From: Melastoma dodecandrum
Lineage: Eukaryota; Streptophyta; Magnoliopsida; Myrtales; Melastomataceae
NCBI GenBank assembly: GCA_029817715.1
Contig: JARUPY010000237.1
Coordinates: 930,001-994,000, forward strand
Length of the DNA: 64,000 nt
Direction of reading: 5' to 3'
Shown here: positions 24,547 through 36,100 of the stretch, one piece after another
Position numbering within the stretch: position 1 is the first letter of the stretch
Layout of the letters: the number at the start of each line of letters is the position of its first letter
Position numbers and translations under genes: made by a program
The notes under the pieces: generated by a model
What the model was told of the DNA's origin: nothing
Seen by the model: only the letters and a program-made list of their open reading frames with translations
Databases searched by the model: none

Positions 24547-24838
24547 TCGGTGTAGCCCAAGTGGTTGGGATCCCCTCGCCCGGCAAGTTATGGCCCGAAG
24601 TGCCCTTTTCGGGTGGTGTGTCCCGGCCTTGGAAAGTGGAATGGCCCGAAAGTGGTCTTGGGTTTAAGGGGGAGTGTTAAAGGGTGAAAACCCAATTCTC
24701 ACATCAGAAAGATTAGAGTTTGCAAGGTAGGATATATGTCTAAGTAGGCTGTTCCCTCTACATCCAATAGGTTTTAGAATGAAACCCCGCTGGGCTTGTA
24801 TGCTAGATTTGGGAATGGCCGGTCCGAGAAATCTAACA
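24547..24838 (+). mobile_element. TRIM-like short retroelement fragment
   Basis: The fragment contains GTGTAGCCCAAGTGGTTGGG, a run of GGCCCGAAGTG-like words, a polypurine AAGGGGGAG at 24666-24674, and then an LTR-like unit from TGTTAAAGGG (24675) to AAATCTAACA (24838). Its final 10 bp equal the end of the Angela LTR at 24532. It resembles non-coding TRIM elements. A tRNA-derived SINE is the alternative, because TAGCCCAAGTGG fits an A box, but the polypurine-plus-TG...CA arrangement favours an LTR element. Confidence 0.42.
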
Positions 24839-26243
24839 TGGGCCAGATCATGGTTATATCTTATAATTTTGGATTGCCAAAATCTCCAAACTATATTATT
24901 GTACTAGACAACGAAGTATTATCATGTTTAATAATTATTTTACCCAAATATTATAGTAACATATTATATAAGTTCTGTATAAATTACGAATGACCGTTAT
25001 GATTTGGGAATATATTTGCCTTAAAAACACAAATTATTACAAGTCTGTTTTTAAATAAAGATTAAAATAATTTGTATGAATTTAGGCAAACTAATATTAT
25101 AACCACAAGATTGGTGGAATTCCAAATAGAAATTTAATATATTGATATTTACGGATCAATTTTATTAAATTCAAGATTTATATCAAATTATATATATTGA
25201 TTTTATATAATAGGCTTAGATCATGAATCTATTAAAAAAATAATTTTAAAATCTTTATATGTGGAAATGGACAGTAAAGACGTTAGTTGTCTTTGGATTC
25301 TGAATTTTAAGAATATTTGAGATTTTAAAATTATTGATTGTGAATATAAAAACCCAAATACGAGGAGAAGATAGATACTTTTAAAATTTCTAATTTTAAA
25401 AAAGAAATAATCGAAAGTTTATATTTCAATCGGTTAACATTTATGGACATATTTGATTTGGGTTGTCAATTCAGTCGTTTCTAAATGATTTAAAATAATT
25501 GTATAAAGTTATATGGTTGAGTACTCAACCTGAAAGATGTCGAATCCGTTAAAATCAATTGGCCGTTTGGTCAAATAAAATATTAACCCTAGTAGTTAAA
25601 GTGGCCTACCAATAATTAATTATGAGATTATTAATTAATTTCCATATTTTGAAAATGAAAATAATAATAATTTTCTTATTATAAAGGGTTGGCCGAAATG
25701 GACAAATATGTCCTACAAATTTCTAATGGTGAGACAACACTAAAAATAAAATCCAGTAATTATTATGTCAATTATTATAAAATAAAGGCCCTCCATTAAT
25801 ATTTATTAGTCGGATTTTTCCCATGAGTCGATACAACTTAGCTGTGGGCTTCTGGTAGAACATATGTAGTCATTCTAAATGATTAATGGGTAGACTTAAC
25901 TCAATTTAGTTGAGTTGTTTAGCTCAACTAAGGTTAGCATTTTGTGGGGCAAGTGTTGAGTTTAAGAGTTATTAGACTCGACATGAAAATACCGAAAAGT
26001 CACATAGATAATTGTGATTGGTGAGTTAAGGCTTATTTGTTTCGTCTGGTGTATAGGTACAACTCAGCCGTGTGCATACATCATGTTTCAAGATATCGGT
26101 CCCACTAGGAATTTTTACCAACTAATTCTCGATTTCAACACTGGGGGTTGTTGTTTTTGAATAAAATAGTGGGAGATATATTGATGTCATTTATTAATTA
26201 GTATTCCATAAATACTAAAACTTCGTTTTAAATTATTGTGTAG
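24839..26243 (+). other. AT-rich leader of Angela-type element 1
   Basis: Non-coding. The last 450 bp are about 85 percent similar to 58850-59308 of element 2 (shared words include TTAATGGGTAGACTTAACTC and CGGTCCCACTAGGAAT). Confidence 0.6.
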
Positions 26244-28558
26244 ATGGTAAACACAAAGATCCTTTCGCTGCGAATCATTCTCGAGAAAGAGAATATCCTC
26301 ATCAACTACCTGGATTGGTATAGAAAACTGAAAATTGTCCTAAAGCACGAGAGAAAGATTTATATGCTGGAGGATGAACTGCTTAAAGAACCTGCGACTG
26401 ATGCTTCTAACGACGATCAGTCTTACTACAGTCAATACTTGGATGTTTAGTGCAGCATGCTGTCCTCTATGTCTCCCGAGTTAGAGAGGTAGCATGAGAA
26501 CATGAGTGCTAGTGAGATTGATCCGCACTTACGTTAGGTCTTTCAAGAGAGTGCCTGAGTTAAGAGGTATGAGACCTCTTGGGCACTGTTTCGAATAATC
26601 CTGGTGGAAGGAAACCTGGTTGGGCCACATGTACTCAAGATGATAAGGTAGATTGAGAGGCTCGAGAGCTTGGGTTCCAAGCTGAATCTGGACTTAGCTG
26701 TTGACCTGGTTTTATCCTCACTCCCACCATCATTTTCTCAGTTTGTGTTGAACTTTAACATGAATAGTATGGAGAAGAGTTTGACTGATCTGATGACAAT
26801 GCCAAAAAACTGCGGAGAAGGACATGATGGTGAATCCTTCACTTCGAGCCATGATGGTCAGAAAAGCATCCTGGCACTGGAAAATTCAATCCCGAGACCA
26901 AAACAGTTAAGAGCGTTGGACCTCTAGCTCAAAAGAGGCTTAAGATAGGGTATCTTTGTAATTAAATGCACCGTTTCTTCATCATGGGTCATAGACTCCG
27001 GAAGTAGTTCTCACATTTGTGCGAAGTTGCAGGGTCTATGTGATTACAGACGGTTGTTCAAGGGCGAGATGGACTTACGAGTGGCAAATGGAGCTAGAGT
27101 TGCTGCATGAGCTATAGGGACGTATGTAATAAATTTGCCCAATGGATTTGATTTAAATTTAGAGAACTGTTATTTCGTTCCTAGTTGGATGGAATGTTCA
27201 AGGACAAGTTGTGTTCAAGGACAAGTTGTGCTCCTTTTCTTTGGATGGAATGTTCTATGGAAATGGTTCACTGAATAATGGTTTATACGTTCTGAATTTG
27301 GATGAGCCGATTTACTCTGTTCAAGGAAAGAAATAGAAAACGCGTGACTCAAACTTAACATATCTCTGGCACTGTAGACTTGGTCATGTAAATGAGAAAC
27401 GCATCGCAAGGTTACTAAGTAACGGGTATTTTGACTCTTTTGAGTTATAGCCCATAGATACATGTGAAGCGTGTTTACAAGAGAAAATGACCAAGAAGCC
27501 TTTTACCAAGACAGGTGAAAGGGCCAAGGAACTGCTAGAACTCATGCATAGTGATGTGAGTGGGCCATTGCTCGTTCAGGCCAGAGGTGCGTACACCTAC
27601 TTCGTGACTTTCACCGACGATTTAAGTATATATGGATATGTCTACTTAATGAGGCACAAGTCTGATACTCTAGAAAAGTTTAAAGAGCTTAAGAACGTGG
27701 TAGAGAATCAATGAGGTCGGAAGATAAAGGCCCTTCAGAGTGATCGAGGCAGCGAGTATCTTAGCCAAGAGTTTATTGATTACCTAAAAGAGTGTGGGAT
27801 CATTTCACATCTCACACCTCCTAGAACACGGGAGTGGAATGGTGTTTTAGAAAGGAGGAACCACACACTCATGGACATGGTTATATCAATGATTAGTCAT
27901 GCAAGTCTTCCGTTGTCATTTTGGGGTTATGACTTAAAAACAGCAGCATGCATGCTTAACCGAGTTCCAACGAAGTCAATAGAAAAGACTCCTTATGAAT
28001 TATAGTTCGAGAAGAAACGAAACTTGTCTTATCTTAAGATATGGGGCCGTGATGCTTATGTGAAGAATGAAATTCTGATAAGCTCACAGCAAGATCCACT
28101 AAGTGTATGTTTGTAGGTTATCCCGATGAAACAAAGGGATACTATTTTTATCTTCTAAGTGAGCACAAAGTTATCTTTGCTCGATATGCTACTTTCTTGG
28201 AAAGCGAGTACATTTCTAAAGAGGGTAGTGAGAGTAAAGTAAGTCTTGAAGAAATATCGAACTCTACAAACAAGTTGGAAACTGAATATTTAGATAGGGA
28301 ATCGCTTATTTAGATAGTACTGCTCGTTGAGGATGAAGAACAATCGACTTATGAGGAAGCAATCGCTTCAAATGATTCCGGAAAATGGCTAGAAGCCAAG
28401 AAATCAGAGATGGACTCCATGTATACCAGCCAAGTTTGGGAGTTGGTTGATGCGCCAGTTAGGATAAACCCATAGGGTGCAAGTGGATCTTCAAGAAGAA
28501 GATTGACATGGAAGGGATTATAAGTACTTATAAAGCAAGGCTTGTGGTCAAGGGTTTC
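26244..28558 (+). pseudogene. gag-pol of Angela-type element 1, broken
   Basis: Gag starts at 26244 and hits a stop at 26448, followed by several more stops and shifts. The fragment at 26670-26927 keeps LSSLPPSFSQFVLNFNMNS. The zinc knuckle present in element 2 appears deleted at about 26940. The protease motif VIDSGSSSHIC is near 26990. A short direct duplication (TTCAAGGACAAGTTGTG) occurs near 27200. GAG-pre-integrase and integrase follow (27350-28010), then the RT start. Frame-disrupting stops make the copy dead. Confidence 0.85.
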
Positions 28559-29329
28559 ACTATTCCGGTATGTCGCCTTGAATTTTGCGCTTCTGTCAAC
28601 TGGCTGAATGCGAAAGACCATGTAGGGTTTCCTCCAACCGTTGCTTCTACTAAGATGTGGTTTAAACTATGGGAAGAGAAATTAGACCAGAAGTTGCGTT
28701 GCTTGGGTTTAAGAGATTTGGTTGCCACCTCGAAGAGGATGGGATTGTGTGACCCTAAAGTTTGTTCTGGCTTGATCCCATTCTGGATTTCGAGATGGAA
28801 TGCTTTCTTCCTTGCCGAGGGGTCTATAACGGTCACCATAGAAGACGTCAGTTTGCTGACAGGCTGCTCTGCCACGGGTACTAATGTTCGACTTCACAAA
28901 GCGGAAGGGGACAAGTTCCATTACGAAGGACACAACATCCGCAACAGGGTTAGCAACCATATGGATCTATTCCGTGCTGCAGGAGGAGAAACTACCAAGT
29001 GGGGAATAGCACAAGAATTCACTTTTTATCTCAAGTGACTAAGCAAATATGTCTTCTACTGTCCTGGAAAACAAGCTGCCATTTAGATGTCCTGGATTAG
29101 TAATTTCTTGGTCCAAGCTGATGAGACTGTGGCCTTTGCGCCCTTCCTCCTTCAACTACTGTATAGAAACCTTTGGAGTACTTCTACTCTTGTGAAAGGC
29201 AAGGGTTTCCCAATTCATCCATCTGGCGGTCCAATATGGTTACTGCATTTATGGGCATATATCTGGTTTTCTCAAATGACTTCCTTTGACAAGTCAGTAC
29301 TCAAGGGTGAGAGGTGCTTTGAGCTAGAT

Positions 29330-29504
29330 ATAGCTCTTTATGCATGTAGTGACTCGAGCACCTAGTCTCCTAAGGCTGTCACTTCCCTGATGAATGAGTT
29401 GTTTGATCCCTACAGAGAGCAAGAATTGGAGCCATATACTCCCAATAAATTCTATGCTGCTCGAAACAACCTCGTCGAATGGTCTTACTGGGACAATGCC
29501 TTAT
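29330..29504 (+). repeat. 175-bp direct repeat, copy 1 (partner 30267-30441)
   Basis: Part of the mobile-domain ORF is duplicated with four mismatches on both sides of the chromovirus fragment. It is far longer than a normal target-site duplication. Confidence 0.92.
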
Positions 29505-30266
29505 TGAAGAAGCATGAAGGTCCACCTCCCTTAACCTGTTCTGTGCCAGAGGTTGATGAACAGCAAAATTTGTCCGCTCAACCTTTGTCCATTCTGGAGA
29601 GGAAACTAGTTAAGCAAGACAATGCGGCTGTTGTGTATGTTTTGGTCCATTGGTCCAATGGAGACATCAATGATGCAACGTGGGAACCTTATGAAAATTT
29701 TTTGCGGCGCTTTCCGGATTTCGAATGATTTATGGTGTTTTACTGTGCTTGTGGACAAGCTAATCTGTTTAGGGGGATGGATTGTCAGTTGGGATTGCGC
29801 GTAGGGAGGATTGTGATGTAAAGGATAGGCAGAATTATGAATTCACGGCGTGATAGCTTGAGGACAAGCTATTTCTTAAGGGGGATGGATTGTCATGAGC
29901 TCTTTACCTGGAGGTTGGTGCAGTACGTGGAGTTGCAGAAGAACTCTTTATCTGCAGAATGGCGCAGCTGGTGGAGTTGCAGAAGAAGGGAGGCGAGAAG
30001 AAGAGAAGAGGCGGGAAGAATATTAACTGAAAAACAGTTACTTGTATAGGGGGAAGTTCGGTTAGTCGGTTAGAAGAGTATAAAGGATGTGTTGAGTTTG
30101 TTGGGGAGATTTGATTCAAGCTTTCTCTAAACACTTTTCCTCTATTCTTGAGTTGTACTCATACATTCGACTGAATGACAGATCCGATTGAGTTCGACTA
30201 GCAATCAATCCGTGTGCATTCTCTTGCTTACTTCGATTGTAATCTGCAATCCTAGAAGGCCATTCC
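29505..30266 (+). mobile_element. 3' end of a chromodomain Ty3/gypsy element (Reina-like)
   Basis: Residues encoded at 29505-29728 are the C-terminal end of an integrase plus chromodomain (LSILERKLVKQ, VLVHWSNGDINDATWEPYENF). There follow two copies of a polypurine/LTR-start motif and an LTR from TGTCATGAGC at 29891 to about 30262. The element lacks everything 5' of the integrase tail, so it did not arrive by ordinary integration in this form. Confidence 0.75.
29891..30262 (+). repeat. LTR of the Reina-like fragment
   Basis: It starts TGTCATGAGC directly after the polypurine run TTAAGGGGGATGGAT (about 29876-29890) and contains a TATAAAGG box at about 30078. The right end is uncertain; CCA at 30262 is the last possible TG...CA terminus before the direct repeat. 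Confidence 0.6.
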
Positions 30267-30441
30267 ATAGCTCTTTATGCATGTAGTGACTCAAGCACCT
30301 AGTCTCCTAAGGCTGTCACTTCTCTGATGAATGAGTTGGTTGATCCCTACAGAGAGCAAGAATTGGAGCCATATACTCCCAATAAATTCTATGCTGCTTG
30401 AAACAACCTCGTCGAATGGTCTTACTGGGACAATGCCTTAT
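30267..30441 (+). repeat. 175-bp direct repeat, copy 2 (partner 29330-29504)
   Basis: It resumes the mobile-domain ORF after the chromovirus fragment and continues into YNPQLRARQFGF, so it is the copy collinear with the downstream part of the ORF. Confidence 0.9.
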
Positions 30442-32023
30442 CGAGACTTAGTGGGACAAGTTCACTTTCGAGATGTACAACCCACAACTGCGTGCTAGAC
30501 AATTTGGTTTCTTCCAAGATGTCAGTGTCCTTTTCTTGAAATCTTACAACAGCTTTATGCACGGGAAAAGATCGAGATTGGAACTCTGCCCAGGACAATC
30601 TCCAATCAGGAGCCTTCAGAGCCGAAGAAGAAATGCAAAGTTTGGACTCTGAAATCCCTAGAAAAAGGAGACGTTGGGGAAGAATGATCCAAAGCTCGAG
30701 AGGATCACCCCTCTAGACAACAACTTGAGGAAGTGGACCATGATAAAGCGTAAAGAGACAGTAATGCAGCCTTAGGAGATTACTGAAATCCTTCCTTGAA
30801 GAGCATATCGTTCAGGTCCTAGACCAAAGTTCTGAGGCAAACATATCTACTTTATCACTTCTTGAGGTGTCGCAACTGATGTTCCTCCTAAGAAATTGGT
30901 CAATCTCGAGACAACTCAGGATTTGCTGGCTACGAAGACTCCTGCCGCTAGGGAAGATCCTCAAGCATCACCTATTCCTGATGACGAGGTGTTTTCTTGT
31001 TTTTCCGGTTTTCATTCCTTGGACTCATTTTCCTTCAAATTATTTACTCCCAAGAGTGACACAAGCTGATATTCATATTGGATCAATTGAGGAGGAGACT
31101 CGAGATGCTCCCTCTCCTTCTTGAGATATTTTAAGAACTCGAGATTATTCACCTCTCGAGGACATAGAGGCACCTCGAGGAAATGCTCCTGGTTTAGGCA
31201 CTCGACATGCTTCCCCTCCGGAGAATGCCGAGACCGCTCACAATAAATCCATTGAGACGGAAATGGAGTCTATGGTCATTCCTCCCGCTGTCGTAAAGGA
31301 GGCGACAACTACAACAAAGCTGCCTTTTGAAGACACCTCTCGAGAGGATGGTTCATCCACTGTAAGCAAATGTTTTTCCTTTCGAATGTCGAGTCTCCCT
31401 ATTTTCTTCCTCTAACAACGAATCTTCATGAAGATGGCATCAACGAAGATGTCATGGATGATAGTTTCATTTCGGAGGAAGTAATTCATGAAGAACCACT
31501 AGATGGAGTACAACAATTTCAAGGGGACTTCCAGTTCATGATCAATTTCCTCTGTACCGCCATCATCTACATAGAAGACAGCTTCGCCCAATATAGAGCT
31601 GCTCTGAAAAGGATCACCCTCTCTCCTTCAGCGATGGTGGATCAACTTATCACTTGCAACCTTGCGTGACAATGCTACTGGCTTCACTATCATGACTATG
31701 AGAAGGACCAATTCACCAGACGTAAGGCTCTAGATTTTAAAGCTCAAACTCAACATGAGCTTAATCTTTACAATGCGAAGATTGAACGCAAAAGCCATCG
31801 CCTGAGTATTGCTCAAGAGAAAATACAAAAGCTTATCAAACGGGAAAAGGTTCTCTCAAAGTCCTTGTCTAAACTAGAGAAAGCTCGAGTCAGGAAGTCG
31901 GTAGCTGCAAAACCAAGTGAAATCCCAACACGAGAAGCTATAGTGGCTAAGGTTATACTAAGAGAGGGCGAGATGCAAGAGGAGCAACGTTTAAAACTCA
32001 TTAACAGTTTCATTGGTTGTTAG

Positions 32024-33103
32024 CCTAAATTATTGTGATTTCTCTTTTGTTCTTAATGACATTTAATGCTTCATGGTCTTCTCGCCCTGAAACGTTATTA
32101 ACCCTCTTTCCAAACGTTTCATGACAATATGTAGCATTCATTGTCTTTCCTTTGAACAATTTTAATACTGTGCATTAAAGTTGTGAAGATTCTCATAACT
32201 ATAATTCCCAAGATTTCAAGGCAATTAATTCTAAGACTTTATATTGTTCCTTCACGAGGTTCATGGAACTCTCTTTTGCTATGCCTCATTACTCGGCTAT
32301 AAATAGACTTGATTTTTCTTCACAAAACTCGCAATTTCATATCGAACATGTCTTTTCGTGATGTCGTTCTTCTTCCACAACACCCCACTGTTTCTAAACC
32401 TTTTCTTGATTTCAAAAGCCTAAGTTCACAACCTTCGATCCCTTGAAAACCTAGGTTCATAACCTTAGGCTAGGGGCTGCCTCTTTTCTTGGATTTTAAG
32501 GCTCAAATGCTTCGTTTGAGCCCCATGAGCCAGTGCTCAATGAGAGACTTCTCCTAGTTTCTCATTTTCTTGCACTCTATCCAGGAGAAGGGGGAAAATT
32601 TTGAGAGCATTCTTCTCCCGATTTTCACTATCAACGTATCGTACCCTAAAACCCTAGGCTCCTCCTCCCCTAAGGATGACCTTGAAGAAGGAAAGAGACC
32701 AGTAGTCGGACACCGAGGAGTTGGCTTATTAGATAGCCCATAGAAATAGAGGAATTTATGGTGACTCCCCTATATTCTTCGTTCTACTCTGAGGAGATAC
32801 TGTAAGTGCGGAGGGGAGTTCTTTCCACGTGTGCCTTGATCACAGACAGTTCGCGAGGAGGAACGTCTCCAAGTCTGGGTGTTGGTAGAAATGGGTCTCA
32901 TGACTGGATGACTCATGAGGAAAAGTGCATGTTTACTGTCTTGACCAGCTGGGCTGACTGATTTGACTAGAAAAACATGCGAACCAAATGATAGGTGATG
33001 CCTTTGGGTCGACTACCAAGATGTTTAATAACTGAAAATCATATACTTCTTTTCTAAATATTACTGTCTCCTCAGTAATGAGGATTGTAATATGTAATAG
33101 ATT
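32024..33103. other. spacer between antisense ORF and pol remnant of element B
   Basis: There is no intact frame. A TATAAATA box at 32299-32306 is followed by an ATG at 32348 that opens only a short frame. In element C the equivalent spacer is just 132 bp, so sequence has been added or displaced here. Confidence 0.5.
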
Positions 33104-36100
33104 TCATTTCATGAGAATGACCTTCGAGGTCAGCAGACGATATGCATTCTTTAGGAACACTTCTCTAACTCTAAACGAACCTTCCAAATTAGGTGACCAC
33201 TTTCCGAGGAAGTAATCTCGAGTACCTATTGGGAGAATCAATTTCCATACCAATTCTCCTTTTTTGAAGCTTTTAGAATGAACCTTTTTGTTATACTGTC
33301 TCATCATTCTCCTTTTCTGAACTTCATTTTGTTCGCCGCTTTTGTACGTAAACTCTCAAGACACTCAAATTCTCGAGCTTTGTCTTCTTCTCGACCTACA
33401 TTTTGACTCGCCTGATTAACCTGCTTTATCTCGATGAGAACAATGGTTTCTTGTCAATACACTAGGTTATAAGGCACTTCCCCAGTACTATCTCTTTTGG
33501 TAACCCTCAAATCCCATAATGTCTTGTGGAGTATTTCGTGCCACCTCCAAGGGTTATTTTCAATCATTTTTTGAACCACATTCTTAATAAGCTTGTTGGT
33601 AGATTCTACTTGGCCATTAGACTATGGATAATATGGTGAGGAATTATTGAAGATGAAACCAAATTCCCTTGAGAATTCCGGCATCTATTCTCCATTAAAT
33701 ATAGTTCCGTTATCCACTACTATGTTGTATGGGAGTTCAAAACAAAAAATTAATGTTTGCCTTGATGAACTCGATTACCTCTTTCTGGCTGACTTTTTGA
33801 TAAACTTTAGCCTCCACCCACTTAGTAAAATAATATGTGGCCACCAATATGCAAGCTTCTCCTTTACTTGAGTGGGGTCTAATCTCTCCGATTATATGCA
33901 AAGCCCAGGACTTAAATGGCTATTGCTCTCTTACTGGATTTAATTCTATCGTTGGTGCTCGAGTTATAGGTACAAACCTCTGGCACTTTCTACAGCCCTT
34001 AGCCATCTCAATGCAATTCTTCTTCATAGATGGCCAATAAATCCGTGTATTTGGATCATCCAGTACATCTTTACTCCTGACTGATGAGTTCAACATAGCC
34101 CATCATGTGTTTCTAACATGATTGGGGTAGCCTCATCCATATCGACACTCCTCAACAAAACACATTCTCGAGTTTTCTTGTATAACTGGCCACCCAAGAA
34201 TATATATTGCCTGGCTGCCAATTTAATCTTTCTCTCAACTTGTGAGTTGGAATAATCCAAGAATTAGACGTAAGGTATCTGAAATCTTCATCTGCCTTCA
34301 TAACATCTACCTTATTATTCGAAGTGGTCTCACCCCCTTCTTTCTTAATGGTAGGTAACCCCCTAGTTCCTTCTGTAATACATCGTTCAATTTGTATATA
34401 GATGCCAATTGGGCCAATGAATTGGCTAACACATTATCTTGTCGACTTACATGCTCCAAGGTAACTTGCTGACTATTTTTTATCAACAGCAGAATTAGAG
34501 CTAAATATTTACTTGGTTACCCCTGGTTGTGAATCGCCTTTGATTGATGTAAATTTTGCTCCACTCTCGAGTAAGGTTTCTAACGTAACAATGAGTGCAC
34601 TATACTCAGTAGTGTTGTTGGTTGCATGTTGGGCTAATTTAAAAGCAAGGTTGGCCCACGCCATGCTGGTGACTTTATCACGATTCCAATTCCATCTCCA
34701 GACCTTGTTGACGACCCATCAAACTAGACTTCCCAAAGTTCTTGCATTTCTTCTTCTTCATCTACTGAAGTTTCACTCGAGTATTCTGCCAAGAAATCTG
34801 CGAGGACTTGTTCTTTGACAGCCTTTTGAGGTTTGAATTTCAAGTCATATGTGGAGAGCACTAGGCTCCACTTACTAACACTTCTAGTAAGCAAAGGACT
34901 CTCTAACAATGTTTTTAAACTTGTGCTTTCGAAACCACATATACCTCGCTACTCCCTATGGAGTGTCTAAACTTCGTAACTACATTATATACTCACAGAC
35001 AAAGCCTCCTTGAAGCTGTGTACCTTGTCTCAGCATGATTCAATAGTCAAGATAAATAAAACATGACTCTTTCTCTCTTCTGATCATCTTCTTGAGTCAA
35101 GAGCGCACCTATCGTGGTGGCAGTTGCTGATACATATAAAATGAAAGTCTTCCCGAGCTGAGGAGAAGGTAAGACTGGAGGCTTCGTTAAATTGCCTTTT
35201 ATTTTCTCGAACGCTTATTCATGCTTTTCTGTCGAAGCGTATCTATTCTTTCCCCTCAATAATGTTGTGAAAGCCTTTACTTTTCCTGCTAAATTCCCAA
35301 TGAATCTCCTCAAGTAATTTACTCGTCCGAGAAAAGCTTGTAGCTCTTTCTTATTCTTCGGGGGTTGCAATTTTTGTATTATTTTGATTTCCCTGGATCA
35401 ATCCGGATCCATTTCTGATGTATTAGAAACCTAAGGAATTGTCCAACTTGGACTCCAAATGCACACTTCAAAGGATTCGACTTCAGATGATGCTTTCTCA
35501 TCTGGAAGAATGCAGCTCGAAGATCCTCGACATGTGAATATTTCTTTCTCGACTTTACAACTATATCGTCGATGTAAACTTCCATTGTCTTTCCTATTAA
35601 GTGATCGAATATAGCGTTCATGACCCTTTGATATGTGGCTCCGACATTTTTTAATCCAAATGGCATTACTACCCATTCAAAGATGCCAATTGGACGGACA
35701 TCAGAAAGCTGTTTTGTAATCAACCTCCCCAGAGATGAAAATTTGATTATATCCCGAGTAGCAATCCATAAATGGCATAATGATATTTCTTACTATCTTG
35801 TCAATTAGTTCATCAACTATTGGCATGAGATATTCATGTTTTGGAGTTGCTTTATTTAGATCTTGAAAATCTATGCACTACAAGAATGATGCTCGATATC
35901 CATTCCGTGTATCTGGATGTCCTGATATAGTCGGCTTGAAAATGTTTTCTTACTTTTTCATACACAAGCTTACTTGCTTCGCCTACAATTCTTCGTAGAG
36001 CTTGTTGCACAGGTTCAAAGTTGTCTCGAATTGGGAGTTTGTGTTCCACCATGCTTCCATCTAGTCTGGCATTTCCCTGTAATCCCAAGCAAAATTCACA

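Larger units (their letters stand above)
22908..28558 (+). mobile_element. Angela-type Ty1/copia element 1, decayed and 3'-truncated
   Basis: A 1625-bp 5' LTR (22908-24532), a mutated primer-binding site, a long AT-rich leader with an extra repeat fragment, then gag, protease, integrase and the first part of RT, all with many stops. It ends abruptly at about 28558 inside RT, where the sequence changes to a plant-mobile-domain ORF. There is no 3' LTR. Angela affinity rests on the integrase ([33 protein letters not shown]) and on the VGYPDETKGYYFY segment. Confidence 0.85.
28559..32023 (+). pseudogene. decayed antisense plant-mobile-domain ORF of Tat element B
   Basis: Pieces at 28559-29038, 29087-29365, 30445-30530, 31370-31669 and 31700-32023 parallel the intact antisense gene of element C in order. 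They give a plant-mobile-domain core (DPKVCSGLIPFW, EGSITVTIEDVSLLTGC, FAPFLLQLLYRNL, GGPIWLLHLWA), a counterpart of the YNPQLCARQFGF motif as YNPQLRARQFGF, an acidic linker, and a coiled-coil end rich in K, E and L. The start is missing: it is fused to Angela RT at 28558. A stop follows the first piece at 29038 and a chromovirus fragment interrupts the middle. It lies antisense and convergent to the gag-pol remnant of element B, as in element C. Confidence 0.78.

Noticed and set aside
24547..24700. tRNA gene or tRNA-derived SINE, from an A-box-like TAGCCCAAGTGG
   Set aside because: No convincing B box or cloverleaf was found; the polypurine run followed by a TG...CA unit fits a TRIM fragment better.
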